Positions 6,488 through 14,025 of a DNA stretch of 64,000 bases are shown piece by piece. Positions within the stretch are counted from its first letter, which is position 1, and each line of letters opens with the position of its first letter. The DNA is from Pelolinea sp. (lineage in GTDB: Bacteria; Chloroflexota; Anaerolineae; Anaerolineales; Anaerolineaceae): the NCBI GenBank assembly GCA_012797975.1, contig JAAZOD010000030.1, positions 1 through 64,000 of the forward strand. The letters run 5' to 3'. Made by a program: the position numbers and the translations under genes. The notes beneath the pieces were generated by a model. That model was given only the letters and a program-made list of their open reading frames with translations. It had not been told where the DNA came from and did not search any database.

Positions 6488-8563
6488 ATGTCGTATCAAA
6501 ACTGGTTGTTTGTAGGGGTGGGCGCCGGATTGGTATCCGTCGCCGTGGCGCTGTACTTGTTCTACTGGGTCAAAAAGCAGAATGCGGGCAGCGAAAGGGC
6601 ACGGGAAGTGGCCCGTTGGATTCGGGAAGGGGCTTCTTCTTATCTGAAGAAACTGTATACCTCCCTGGGCCTGGTTGCGGTGATCCTGGCATTCATCATT
6701 GCCCTGGTCTTCAGCTTCAATCTCGGCGATCTGGGGAGTTCTCAAATCACCGTTAATAGCGGCGAAGGATTGCGCGTGGCGATCACGTTCATCTTCGGTG
6801 CGATTTGTTCAGCTGTTGCCGGTTATTTGGGAATGAGCGTTGCCGTTGAAGCGAATGTGCGCAGTGCAACCGCTGCTGAAAAATCGCTCAATCAGGCCTT
6901 CCGGGTGGCTTTCTATGCGGGTTCGGTCATGGGTCTGGCAATGGTCGGCCTGGCAGTGATCGGCATGTCAACCATTTATCTGGCGACCGGCGATCCGGAA
7001 TTGATCCTTGGCTTCAGCTTTGGCGCTTCCACACTGGCCTTGCTGGCGAAAGCCGGTGGTGGCATTTACACCAAGACGGCTGACATTGCTGCGGATCTGG
7101 TCGGAAAAGTTGAGATCGGCATCCCCGAAGATGATCCGCGTAACCCGGCCGTGGTCGCCGACAATGTGGGCGATAACGTGGGTGATGTGGCTGGCATGGG
7201 CGCCGATATATTTGACAGTTATGTGGCCAGCACAGTTGCGGCCATCATGCTGGGTGCCGCTCTGCCCAACCAATCGGATTCCCGCTATGTCGTGTTTCCG
7301 TTGATCCTGTGCGCATTGGGGATCATCGCTTCCTTGATCGGTATCCAGTTCGTGCGCGTGGGGAAAAATGGCAAACCCGGTGTGGCCTTGAACAATGGCA
7401 CGGTCATCACGGCCGTGATCTATGCCTTGATGGTCACGGCGCTGGTGCTTTTCGGCGGTTATGATAAGGGCGCCTTGTGGGCGACCCTGGTTGGATTGGT
7501 CACGGGTGTGATCATCGGTTTCACTTCCGATTATTTCACCTCCGATAATCACAAACCGGTGCAGGAAACGGCCAAAGTTTCCGGTTCGGGTTCCGCCATC
7601 AATATCATCACCGGCTACAGTTACGGGTTGATCAGCATTGTGCCCTGCGTGATCGGAATTGTGGTTGCCACCTTGCTTTCTTATTACCTCTGCCAGGCAT
7701 CCGGAACCTTGAGCGGCGTGTATGGCATTGGCATCAGTGCGGTGGGCATGTTGGCCATCAGCGGCATGATCGTCTCTGCCGATGCGTACGGCCCGATTGT
7801 GGATAATGCCCGTGGCATTGCTGAAATGTCGGGAATGGACCACGAAGTGATCGAGCGTGCGGATGTGCTGGATTCAGCCGGCAATACTGCAAAAGCTATC
7901 ACCAAGGGTTTCTCCATCAGCGCGGCCGCTTTGACCGTTTTGGCCCTCTTTGCATCGTACGCTGAAACGATCGAATCGACCGGCTTCGCGCTCAATCTCA
8001 GCTTGCGTGATCCCATTGTGATCGCCGGCGTGTTCCTGGGCGCAATGACCCCTCCGCTCTTCAGCGCGCTGACCATGCTGGCAGTGACCCATAACGCTTT
8101 TGACATGATCGAAGAGATCCGTCGCCAGTTCCGCGAAAAACCCGGTATCCTGGCCGGCAAGGAACTGCCCGATTACAATACTTGTGTGGGGCTGGCAGCA
8201 CAGGGTGCTTTGAAGTCGCTGGTTCTTCCTGCTTTCATCGCAGTAGGGTTGCCGTTGCTGGTTGGCTTCCTGCTGGGACCCAATGCCCTGGGCGGTTTTC
8301 TGGGCGGATCGATCTTCACCGGCATCGTGCTGGCCCTGTTGATGTCGAACGCAGGTGGCCTGTGGGATAATGCCAAGAAATATATCGAGTCCGGCACCTT
8401 CGGCGGTCCCGGCTCTGAGGCGCATAAGGCAGCCGTGGTGGGCGATACGGTGGGTGATCCGTTCAAAGATACCGCCGGCCCTTCCATCAATACCCTGATC
8501 ACGGTCATGTCGCTGGTTTCCACCTTGTTTGCCCCGGTGATCGCGGCCTTCCATCTTTTCTAA
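6488..8563 (+). CDS. hppA: Membrane-bound proton-translocating pyrophosphatase, K+-independent type
   Basis: This is a 691-aa integral membrane pump that hydrolyses pyrophosphate and moves H+ (or Na+) out of the cytoplasm. The signature region DLVGKVEIGIPEDDPRNPAV followed by ADNVGDNVGDVAGMGADIFD binds Mg-PPi, and the second acidic cluster GDTVGDPFKDTAGPSIN lies near the C-terminus. The motif GNTAKAITKGFS carries Lys where K+-dependent enzymes have Ala (GNTxAA), so the K+-independent, H+-pumping subclass is inferred. The start at 6488 is preferred over an in-frame ATG 39 bp upstream because AGAAGGAG lies directly before it. It suits an energy-limited anaerobe that salvages PPi energy. Confidence 0.95.
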   Translation: MSYQNWLFVGVGAGLVSVAVALYLFYWVKKQNAGSERAREVARWIREGASSYLKKLYTSLGLVAVILAFIIALVFSFNLGDLGSSQITVNSGEGLRVAITFIFGAICSAVAGYLGMSVAVEANVRSATAAEKSLNQAFRVAFYAGSVMGLAMVGLAVIGMSTIYLATGDPELILGFSFGASTLALLAKAGGGIYTKTADIAADLVGKVEIGIPEDDPRNPAVVADNVGDNVGDVAGMGADIFDSYVASTVAAIMLGAALPNQSDSRYVVFPLILCALGIIASLIGIQFVRVGKNGKPGVALNNGTVITAVIYALMVTALVLFGGYDKGALWATLVGLVTGVIIGFTSDYFTSDNHKPVQETAKVSGSGSAINIITGYSYGLISIVPCVIGIVVATLLSYYLCQASGTLSGVYGIGISAVGMLAISGMIVSADAYGPIVDNARGIAEMSGMDHEVIERADVLDSAGNTAKAITKGFSISAAALTVLALFASYAETIESTGFALNLSLRDPIVIAGVFLGAMTPPLFSALTMLAVTHNAFDMIEEIRRQFREKPGILAGKELPDYNTCVGLAAQGALKSLVLPAFIAVGLPLLVGFLLGPNALGGFLGGSIFTGIVLALLMSNAGGLWDNAKKYIESGTFGGPGSEAHKAAVVGDTVGDPFKDTAGPSINTLITVMSLVSTLFAPVIAAFHLF

Positions 8564-8578
8564 AGGATTCAAATAATG

Positions 8579-8596
8579 AAAAACAGCTCCTTTATT
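8579..8596 (+). terminator. Left arm of a terminator split by the IS element
   Basis: AAAACAGCTCC ending at 8590 is exactly complementary to GGAGCTGTTTT at 10019-10029, which lies just beyond the IS. Rejoining the flanks and removing one copy of TATT gives an 11-bp stem with a 10-nt AT-rich loop and a T7 tail. This is a normal bidirectional terminator between convergent hppA and the metal ABC permease gene. Confidence 0.8.
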
Positions 8597-8650
8597 TGAA
8601 CTGCACCCCAAAAGTTGGACAGTAAGACCAACAGAAAGGGTGCAGTTTTT

Positions 8651-9139
8651 ATGACAAAATATAGCAAGGAAGAGAAGGTCGCAGCGCTAAAAGCGGTGGA
8701 AGCAGGAGAAAGTATTGCAGAAATAGCCAGACAATCACAAATAAATGATTCTGTGTTGGAATGGATCGTGAGGAACTATCGAGAACATGGAGAGAAGGGA
8801 TTCCACACTCACGCATACAATTGGACAGCAGAGCGGAAATATGAAGTATTGAAATACAAGCAAGAGAATCAGCTATCATTCCGGGAAACGGGGATAGAAT
8901 TTGGAACGAGCGATTCAACGATCTATCAATGGGAGCAGAGATACTTGAAGAACGGGATGGAAGGATTGGAAGACAAGAAAAAGGGTAGAAAGCCAAGGAC
9001 ACCAAAGCCCAAACCACCCAAGACCAGGGAAGAAGAACTGCTGGACAGAATTCAAGACTTGGAAATAGAGAATGAATATCTAAAAAAATTGAATGCCTTG
9101 GTTGCAGAGCGGGAAAAACGCGAAAGAGGGAACAAGTAG
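8651..9139 (+). CDS. IS150-type transposase OrfA (helix-turn-helix)
   Basis: This is a 162-aa basic protein with two helix-turn-helix regions (EKVAALKAVEAGESIAEIA near the N-terminus, and LSFRETGIEFGTSDSTIYQW near residues 76-95). A C-terminal leucine-zipper-like coiled coil (LLDRIQDLEIENEYLKKLNAL) is typical of IS3-family OrfA, which binds the terminal repeats and multimerises. ATG at 8651 is the natural start; an in-frame TTG at 8615 lies inside the left repeat and is unlikely. The 3' end overlaps orfB in the -1 frame. Confidence 0.92.
   Translation: MTKYSKEEKVAALKAVEAGESIAEIARQSQINDSVLEWIVRNYREHGEKGFHTHAYNWTAERKYEVLKYKQENQLSFRETGIEFGTSDSTIYQWEQRYLKNGMEGLEDKKKGRKPRTPKPKPPKTREEELLDRIQDLEIENEYLKKLNALVAEREKRERGNK
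9082..9088 (+). other. Candidate -1 programmed frameshift site (A AAA AAA)
   Basis: In the orfA frame the codons read CTA AAA AAA TTG, which gives a canonical X XXY YYZ heptamer. After a -1 slip the reading frame stays open through the whole of orfB to 9981. IS3-family elements make the OrfAB transposase by this mechanism. Confidence 0.7.
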
Positions 9140-9981
9140 CTGTTATCTCTGAACTGAGGCAGAAATACCCGCTAAAAAAGCTCCTGATAACAGCCAGGAT
9201 TCCCAGGAGCAGTTATTACTATCATTGGCATCTGCGTGAGTCCCAGAAGCATCTCAAAGAACGAGAGGTGATCCGGGAAATTTGCGTGGAGAATAAAGGT
9301 CGATATGGTTATCGGCGGGTCACGATTGCATTGAGGCGACAGGGATTCCAGATCAATCACAAATTGGTGATGAGACTCATGAAACAGGAGCATCTCACCT
9401 GTATGCTAAGAGAGAAAAAGTATCACTCCTATCGAGGTGAAGTGGGCAAGATCGTTCCCAACCTCTTGCAGCGTGATTTCAGAGCTGAAAGACCTAATGC
9501 AAAATGGACAACCGACATCACAGAGTTCAACTTATTGAGTAAAAAGCTCTATCTTTCCCCTATCATGGATCTCTTCAATGGTGAGATCATCAGTTATTCT
9601 CTGTCCGCGAGCCCGAACTTCCACCAAATCACTGCAATGTTGAAAGATGCTTTCCGGAAGATCCCTCACAATAGTCAGTTGATCCTGCACTCGGATCAAG
9701 GCTGGCAGTATCAAATGAGATCCTATCAAAAGATGCTCAAAGACAAGGGCATCCGGCAGAGCATGTCGAGAAAGGGAAATTGCTATGACAATAGTGTCAT
9801 GGAAAACTTCTTTGGCATTCTCAAGTCTGAGTTCTATTACAACCAGAAGTTTTCTTCTGTTGAGCATTTTGAAAAAGAACTATCAGAGTACATCGATTAC
9901 TACAATAATCGCAGAATTAAGATTAAACTAAAAGGACTGAGTCCTGTTCAATTCCGTACTCAGTCCTTCAACTCTACTTAA
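9088..9981 (+). CDS. IS150-type transposase OrfB (DDE integrase domain)
   Basis: This frame, entered by -1 frameshifting, encodes the catalytic half. ELRQKYPLKKLLITARIPRSSYYY starts the HTH_21-like segment, and NKGRYGYRRVTIALRRQG follows. The catalytic triad is visible as TTDITEF (Asp), LHSDQGWQY (Asp) and NSVMENFFGILKSE (Glu). The stop lies just inside the right inverted repeat. The first in-frame conventional start is GTG at 9268, which would lose the N-terminal segment, so a fused OrfAB product is more likely. No stop or deletion is seen. Confidence 0.9.
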   Translation: MECLGCRAGKTRKREQVAVISELRQKYPLKKLLITARIPRSSYYYHWHLRESQKHLKEREVIREICVENKGRYGYRRVTIALRRQGFQINHKLVMRLMKQEHLTCMLREKKYHSYRGEVGKIVPNLLQRDFRAERPNAKWTTDITEFNLLSKKLYLSPIMDLFNGEIISYSLSASPNFHQITAMLKDAFRKIPHNSQLILHSDQGWQYQMRSYQKMLKDKGIRQSMSRKGNCYDNSVMENFFGILKSEFYYNQKFSSVEHFEKELSEYIDYYNNRRIKIKLKGLSPVQFRTQSFNST

Positions 9982-10010
9982 CTTTTGTCCAACAAATGGG
10001 GTGCACTACA

Positions 10011-10035
10011 TATTTTACGGAGCTGTTTTTTTATT
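10011..10035. terminator. Right flank of the IS: target duplication and right arm of the split terminator
   Basis: TATT at 10011-10014 repeats the sequence at 8593-8596. GGAGCTG at 10019-10025 followed by seven T is the distal arm of the original hppA/permease terminator. In its present state the two arms are 1.4 kb apart. Confidence 0.8.
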
Positions 10036-10043
10036 CTGAGTTT

Positions 10044-10874
10044 TCAACGTGCTTTGAAAAGAGTTTTCCGGCGGTTGGAAAGGGATTTGCCTGCCTGTGC
10101 AAGGCCGTAGGCGATCCCGCTGATCAGGATGATGGTTGCACCGGAGGTGAGATTGAAGAAATAGGATAGAAATAACCCACAGGTGGAAAAGAGAATGCCC
10201 AGCAGCGAAGCAACGACCATCATTTTCTTTAGGTCTTTGAAGTAGATGCCGGCGATGGCAGGAGGGATGGTGAGCAGGGCGATGACCATGATCAATCCCA
10301 CCAACCGCATGGTGATCACCACGGTCAGTGCGATCAATGCGAAGAGGATGAAGAAGAGCGTGTTGACCGGCACATTTTCCACCGTGGCGAATTCCTCGTC
10401 AAAGGAAATGGCAACCAACCCTTTGTACAGCAGGATGACGGTCAGCAGAATGATGCTATCGAGCACGACCATGAAGAGCAGATCACTGGCTGGAACTGCC
10501 AGGATGCTGCCGAACAGGTAGCTCATCAGATCTGCTTTGTAACCGGGGCTGAAATCCAAAAAGATGATGCCAAGCGCCATGCCGATCGCCCACATCACCC
10601 CGATGATGGTATCGGCGCGCTCTCTGGTCTTGCGCACGACGGTTCCCATGCCGAAAGCGGAGATCAGCGAAAAGAGGACCGCACCGAGCACCGGATCCTG
10701 CTTCAGGAAATAAGCGATCCCAATGCCGCCATAAGCGGCATGAGCGATCCCCCCGCTCAAAAAGACCAGCCGGTTCACAATGATGAATGTGCCGATGATC
10801 CCACAGGCAATGCTGACCAGGGCACCGGCCAGCAGCGCATTTCTGAAAAATGTGAAATGGAGGGCTTCAAGCAT
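10044..10874 (-). CDS. Metal ABC transporter permease (ZnuB/MntB family)
   Basis: This is a 276-aa membrane protein of the ABC-3 family with about eight spans. The start at 10874 (MLEALHFTFFRNALLAGALV) has a GAGGAAAGGG site; a longer in-frame start upstream would run deep into the ATPase gene. It overlaps the ATPase gene by 8 bp, so it is the last gene of fur-znuA-znuC-znuB. The family imports Zn2+, Mn2+ or Fe2+, and sequence alone does not say which. Its downstream terminator has been disrupted by the IS. Confidence 0.9.
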   Translation of the reverse strand: MLEALHFTFFRNALLAGALVSIACGIIGTFIIVNRLVFLSGGIAHAAYGGIGIAYFLKQDPVLGAVLFSLISAFGMGTVVRKTRERADTIIGVMWAIGMALGIIFLDFSPGYKADLMSYLFGSILAVPASDLLFMVVLDSIILLTVILLYKGLVAISFDEEFATVENVPVNTLFFILFALIALTVVITMRLVGLIMVIALLTIPPAIAGIYFKDLKKMMVVASLLGILFSTCGLFLSYFFNLTSGATIILISGIAYGLAQAGKSLSNRRKTLFKAR

Positions 10875-11661
10875 GTTTTTCCCTTTCCTCATGAGCGTGG
10901 GGCGCAAGCACGCGGTGCGGAACGCCATGAGCGATCAGGTCGATCGGGCAGTTATAAATGGCGTTCACCATTTCATCCGTGATCTCTTTTGTCCCGTGGT
11001 AGTACAGTTTGCGGTTGATGCAGCCGATCGATTTAACATGGGAAGAAACGGCATCCATATTGTGGCTGACCATCACTATGGTCATGGTTTCGTTCAGCGT
11101 ATGCAGCAGCTCATAAATGCTTTGCGATGCCAGCGGGTCAATGCTGGCGGTTGGTTCATCCAGCAGCAAGATCAAAGGGCGGGTGGCCAAGGCGCGCGCA
11201 ATGTAAACCCGCTGGCGCTGTCCGACGGAAAGGTCTCCAATGGGGCGGTTGCGCAGGTTGACGATATCCACCTGGCGTAACGATTCCATAATCAGTTCGT
11301 CATCTTCGCTGCGTGTTTTTTGCAAGATCCCGCGGCAGCCCAGTAATCCCATTTTCACCACATCCCAGACCGAAATGGGAAAATCGCGGTCAAGCGCTAC
11401 CTGCTGGGGTACATACCCGATGTGGCAGCGCCCCTGCTGCGGCGTTTTCCCCATGACGTGCACTTTCCCCCGGCTTGGTTCCAGCAACCCCATGATCACT
11501 TTCAGCAGGGTGGTCTTGCCGCCGCCGTTGGGGCCGATCAGACCGATAAAATCTCCCGGCAGCACTTCCAAATTGACATCCTCCAAGACAGGTTCGGCGT
11601 CATAACCTGCCCAGAGTCTCTTGGTTTGAATGAGCGGGGCTTGTGATCGTTTCTCTTTCAT
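10867..11661 (-). CDS. Metal ABC transporter ATP-binding protein (ZnuC/MntA family)
   Basis: This is a 264-aa ATPase with Walker A GPNGGGKTT (residues about 43-51), Q-loop YVPQQ, signature LSVGQRQR, Walker B LILLLDEP and the switch His in VSHNMD. The C-terminus is His-rich (HGVPHRVLAPHAHEE), which could bind metal. It overlaps the binding-protein gene upstream by 4 bp and the permease gene downstream by 8 bp, so the three are translationally coupled. Confidence 0.93.
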   Translation of the reverse strand: MKEKRSQAPLIQTKRLWAGYDAEPVLEDVNLEVLPGDFIGLIGPNGGGKTTLLKVIMGLLEPSRGKVHVMGKTPQQGRCHIGYVPQQVALDRDFPISVWDVVKMGLLGCRGILQKTRSEDDELIMESLRQVDIVNLRNRPIGDLSVGQRQRVYIARALATRPLILLLDEPTASIDPLASQSIYELLHTLNETMTIVMVSHNMDAVSSHVKSIGCINRKLYYHGTKEITDEMVNAIYNCPIDLIAHGVPHRVLAPHAHEEREKHA

Positions 11662-12530
11662 TTTAGGGATCCCACAAAGGATTGTGTGATGGAGCGCATG
11701 GCTTCCAACCAGTTTTCAGCCAGCGGGCTGATGAGGATCACCTGACCGTTGATTTCCCGGGCAATGGTTTCGGCGGTTTTTGCGTTGAATTCCGGCTGCG
11801 CAAAGATGACATGGATGTCATTGGTCTTGGCAGCGTTGATCAGATCCGCCAATTCCGCAGCGCTGGGTTCGTTTCCTCCCACCTCAATGGCGATCTGTTC
11901 CAGATCATAATCGCGGGCAAAATACCCCCAGGCAGGGTGAAAAGTGATGAACTTGCGGTTGGGCAGGGGGTCAAGCGTGTTATGGATTTCCTGATCGAGC
12001 GCATCAATATCTTGAAGGAAACCGGTCAGGTTCTTCTGGTACAGCTCGCGGTTCTGCGGATCGGCAGTGATCAGCGCATTGGCGATGTTTTGGGCAAGGA
12101 CGCGCACATTGGCGGGTGACAGCCAGATATGCGGATCCATCTCCCCTTCTCCGTGATCGCTTTCGGCGCTCATGGGTATTTTTTCAATGCCTGCGCCGGA
12201 GTCGATGATGAGCAAGTCGGGATTGGTGTCTTGAAATTTGGCCAGCCAGGCATCCTCAAATTCCACTCCAATGGAAAAATAGAGTTGTGAGCCGGCAAGC
12301 ATTTCCATTTGGGCCGGGGTTGGTTCGTAGGTGTGGGGGTCCATGCCTGGACCGACCATCACGTTCACCTCCACCAGCTCCCCGCCAATGCGTTCCACAA
12401 AATACTGCTGGGGAAGGATGCTGACCGTAATCCCCAGTTTCCCGCCAGTCGATGTGGCGGCAGGAGCGCAGGCGGCGAGCAGAACGGTCAGGCAAAGTAC
12501 GGAAAGTACAGCGATCTTGATTGTTTTCAT
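11658..12530 (-). CDS. Metal-binding lipoprotein of ABC importer (ZnuA/MntC/SitA cluster A-I)
   Basis: This is a 290-aa substrate-binding protein. The N-terminus MKTIKIAVLSVLCLTVLL then AAC is a lipoprotein signal with lipobox LAAC, which sets the start at 12530 rather than a GTG 42 bp upstream. Metal ligands expected for the family are visible: His in GMDPHTYEPTP, His in MDPHIWLSP, His in ITFHPAWGYFARDYDL and acidic residues in VIFAQPEFN. The His/acidic loop ESDHGEGEMDPH is short. Whether Zn2+, Mn2+ or Fe2+ is carried is open. Confidence 0.9.
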   Translation of the reverse strand: MKTIKIAVLSVLCLTVLLAACAPAATSTGGKLGITVSILPQQYFVERIGGELVEVNVMVGPGMDPHTYEPTPAQMEMLAGSQLYFSIGVEFEDAWLAKFQDTNPDLLIIDSGAGIEKIPMSAESDHGEGEMDPHIWLSPANVRVLAQNIANALITADPQNRELYQKNLTGFLQDIDALDQEIHNTLDPLPNRKFITFHPAWGYFARDYDLEQIAIEVGGNEPSAAELADLINAAKTNDIHVIFAQPEFNAKTAETIAREINGQVILISPLAENWLEAMRSITQSFVGSLK

Positions 12531-12547
12531 TTTTATATCAATCCGAA

Positions 12548-12973
12548 TCAAATTTTTTGACAGCGCCCGCACAGGCCGCTCAATTGCAGCCAGTGGTCCT
12601 GGAGCTGAAAATTGTTGTTCTCTGCGACCTTTTCAAATTGATCTTCGAAGTTCAACCCTTCGAAATAGACCGCTCTGCCGCAGTTGGTGCAGATCAGCAG
12701 GTGATGGTGCCCTGCCTTTAACTTGAGATACTTATTGCAGCCGCATGCCTGATGTACTTTCTGCAGCAGCCCTAAATGCTCCAGGCACTCCATGGTGCGG
12801 TAAACCGTTACAATGCCCAGGGAAGGATGACTGCGGCGGGTGAGGTCATACACCTCCAGCGGATCCAGCGCTTTTTCGCTGGTCAGCAGAATGTCCACGA
12901 TCGCTTCCCGTTGGGCGGTGATGCGCATCCCCTTTTCCTTGAGTTTGGCCATCCATATCTCTTTGGTTTGCAT
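12548..12973 (-). CDS. fur: Fur-family metalloregulator
   Basis: This is a 141-aa regulator: a winged helix (RITAQREAIVDILL, then HPSLGIVTVYRTMECLEHLGLL) followed by a dimerisation domain with metal ligands AGHHHLLICTNCGRAV and SGLCGRCQKI. The two CxxC pairs form the structural zinc site. ATG at 12973 has an AAGGAAA site; a much longer open frame upstream crosses the promoter and is rejected. It is the first gene of the metal ABC operon, 17 bp before znuA, and a near-consensus Fur box covers its own promoter, so autoregulation is likely. Zur or Mur activity is not excluded. Confidence 0.9.
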   Translation of the reverse strand: MQTKEIWMAKLKEKGMRITAQREAIVDILLTSEKALDPLEVYDLTRRSHPSLGIVTVYRTMECLEHLGLLQKVHQACGCNKYLKLKAGHHHLLICTNCGRAVYFEGLNFEDQFEKVAENNNFQLQDHWLQLSGLCGRCQKI

Positions 12974-12988
12974 GCCATTTCCTTTGTT

Positions 12989-13007
12989 GATAATGAAAAT
13001 CATTTTC
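12989..13007 (-). promoter_or_regulatory. Fur box over the fur-ABC operon start
   Basis: GATAATGAAAATCATTTTC matches the classical 19-bp Fur consensus GATAATGATAATCATTATC at 17 positions. It lies immediately downstream of the -10 hexamer of the operon promoter, where binding would block RNA polymerase. Confidence 0.85.
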
Positions 13008-13011
13008 AATA

Positions 13012-13040
13012 AGTATACTGTACAGCGCAGCAGAAGGCAA
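13012..13040 (-). promoter_or_regulatory. Sigma-70 promoter of the fur-metal ABC operon
   Basis: On the minus strand, TTGCCT (13035-13040) and TATACT (13012-13017) are separated by exactly 17 bp. The Fur box begins 4 bp downstream. Confidence 0.75.
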
Positions 13041-13048
13041 GTGCATAC

Positions 13049-13078
13049 TTGAGTTCTCGCATTAAATTCCGCTAGAAT
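13049..13078 (+). promoter_or_regulatory. Promoter of the Crp/Fnr gene, probably giving a leaderless mRNA
   Basis: TTGAGT (13049-13054), an 18-bp spacer and TAGAAT (13073-13078) are followed after only 6 bp by the ATG at 13085. The start point would fall on the start codon, and no ribosome binding site fits. Confidence 0.6.
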
Positions 13079-13084
13079 GAAAGT

Positions 13085-13741
13085 ATGAATGCGCCCATTT
13101 TTTCCAATACGATTTTTGGATCCCTTTCCGCTCCTGCAAAAGAATATCTGGAAGAACGTTGTATCCGCAAAACCATTTCCAAAGGCGATCAGTTCTTGTG
13201 GGAGGGGGAGGAAGTCGAAAAGGTCTATTTCATCATCCGCGGTTATGCCAAGATCTATCATTTTTCCGAAGAAGGCAGGGAGCAGATTCTGGCCGTGCTG
13301 AAGAGCGGGCAATTTGTGAATTCTATTTCTGCCATTCGGCAGGAAATGGGAAATCATGCCAACGGCATGGCGATGACTGAAGTGGAATTGGGCGTGCTGG
13401 ACGTGGATGATTTCCTGACCGCCATCCGAACGCATGCGGATTTTGCGCTGCTCCTCCTGCGCGATTCGGCCGATAAATTGGATCACGTGACCCGCCTGGT
13501 GCAGGAATTGTCGCTCTTTTCAACGCGCCAGCGGCTGATCCGCTTTCTTGTGAGAAATGGGCAGGATGCACAGGCGATCCGTGGCTGGACGCAGGAGGAA
13601 ATCGCAGCGCAGGTGGGAACGGTGCGCGATGTGGTCAGCCGGCTGTTGGGCCTTTTTGCGCGCCAGGGTTTGATCCGGGTGGAGCGCCAGCGCATCCTGA
13701 TCGTGGATGAAAAACGGCTGCGTGCTGCGCTGGATGAATGA
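13085..13741 (+). CDS. Crp/Fnr-family transcriptional regulator
   Basis: This is a 218-aa protein. Residues about 10-125 form a cyclic-nucleotide-binding-type beta barrel (KGDQFLWEGEEVEKVYFIIRG). A long dimer helix follows (about 125-150), then a C-terminal winged helix (WTQEEIAAQVGTVRDVVSRLLGLFARQGLI). There is only one Cys in the N-terminal part (Cys 26), so it lacks the Fe-S ligands of true FNR and may sense NO, heme or a small molecule. It is followed by a ferredoxin and a hemerythrin/PAS protein, which points to a nitrosative- or oxygen-stress role. It is transcribed divergently from fur. Confidence 0.88.
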   Translation: MNAPIFSNTIFGSLSAPAKEYLEERCIRKTISKGDQFLWEGEEVEKVYFIIRGYAKIYHFSEEGREQILAVLKSGQFVNSISAIRQEMGNHANGMAMTEVELGVLDVDDFLTAIRTHADFALLLLRDSADKLDHVTRLVQELSLFSTRQRLIRFLVRNGQDAQAIRGWTQEEIAAQVGTVRDVVSRLLGLFARQGLIRVERQRILIVDEKRLRAALDE

Positions 13742-13748
13742 GTTGTGC

Positions 13749-13758
13749 GACTTAAGTC
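13749..13758. promoter_or_regulatory. Short palindrome ahead of the ferredoxin gene
   Basis: GACTTAAGTC is a perfect 10-bp palindrome 8 bp after the regulator stop codon and about 40 bp before the ferredoxin gene. It is a possible site for the adjacent Crp/Fnr protein. It is weakly supported because the palindrome is short. Confidence 0.3.
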
Positions 13759-13795
13759 ATAGAATGCGTTTCGTTTTGTTGTTATGCTGGTAGCC

Positions 13796-14023
13796 ATGGA
13801 GAACAAACAGAACTGGGCATTGCCGGAGATCGATCAGAGGGTCTGCATTGTGTGCGGCGATTGTGCCGCCATCTGCCCAACCGCTGCGTTGGGTCTCAGG
13901 GCTGGCCGGATGATCTTTCAAAAACCCGCCCTTTGCACATATTGCACCCTGTGCGAGCAGATTTGTCCTCGAAAGGCGATACGCTGCGAGTTCACTATTA
14001 CCACGATGGAAAGGAAGAGGTAG
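13796..14023 (+). CDS. 2[4Fe-4S] ferredoxin-type protein
   Basis: This is a 75-aa small protein with two full cluster motifs, CIVCGDCAAICP and CTYCTLCEQICP, the classic bacterial 2[4Fe-4S] ferredoxin layout. ATG at 13796 (MENKQNW) is preferred over the ATG 12 bp upstream by protein length, but the site before either is weak. It ends 2 bp before the DUF438 gene. It probably passes electrons to or from the hemerythrin/PAS partner or detoxifying enzymes. Confidence 0.88.
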   Translation: MENKQNWALPEIDQRVCIVCGDCAAICPTAALGLRAGRMIFQKPALCTYCTLCEQICPRKAIRCEFTITTMERKR

Positions 14024-14025
14024 CC

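Larger units (their letters stand above)
8597..10010 (+). mobile_element. IS3-family (IS150 group) insertion sequence, 1414 bp, apparently intact
   Basis: The element is bounded by imperfect terminal inverted repeats (8597-8621 and 9986-10010, 20 of 25 positions identical) that share TGCACCCCA and TTGTTGGACA-type blocks typical of the IS150 group. A 4-bp target duplication TATT lies at 8593-8596 and 10011-10014. It carries orfA and orfB in -1 relation with an A7 slippery heptamer. All catalytic residues are present, so it may be active. The insertion is within the loop of the hppA terminator. Confidence 0.95.

Noticed and set aside
12974-13486. N-terminal extension of Fur to 312 residues
   Set aside because: The extension crosses the fur promoter and Fur box and overlaps the crp/fnr gene; the conserved protein begins at 12973.
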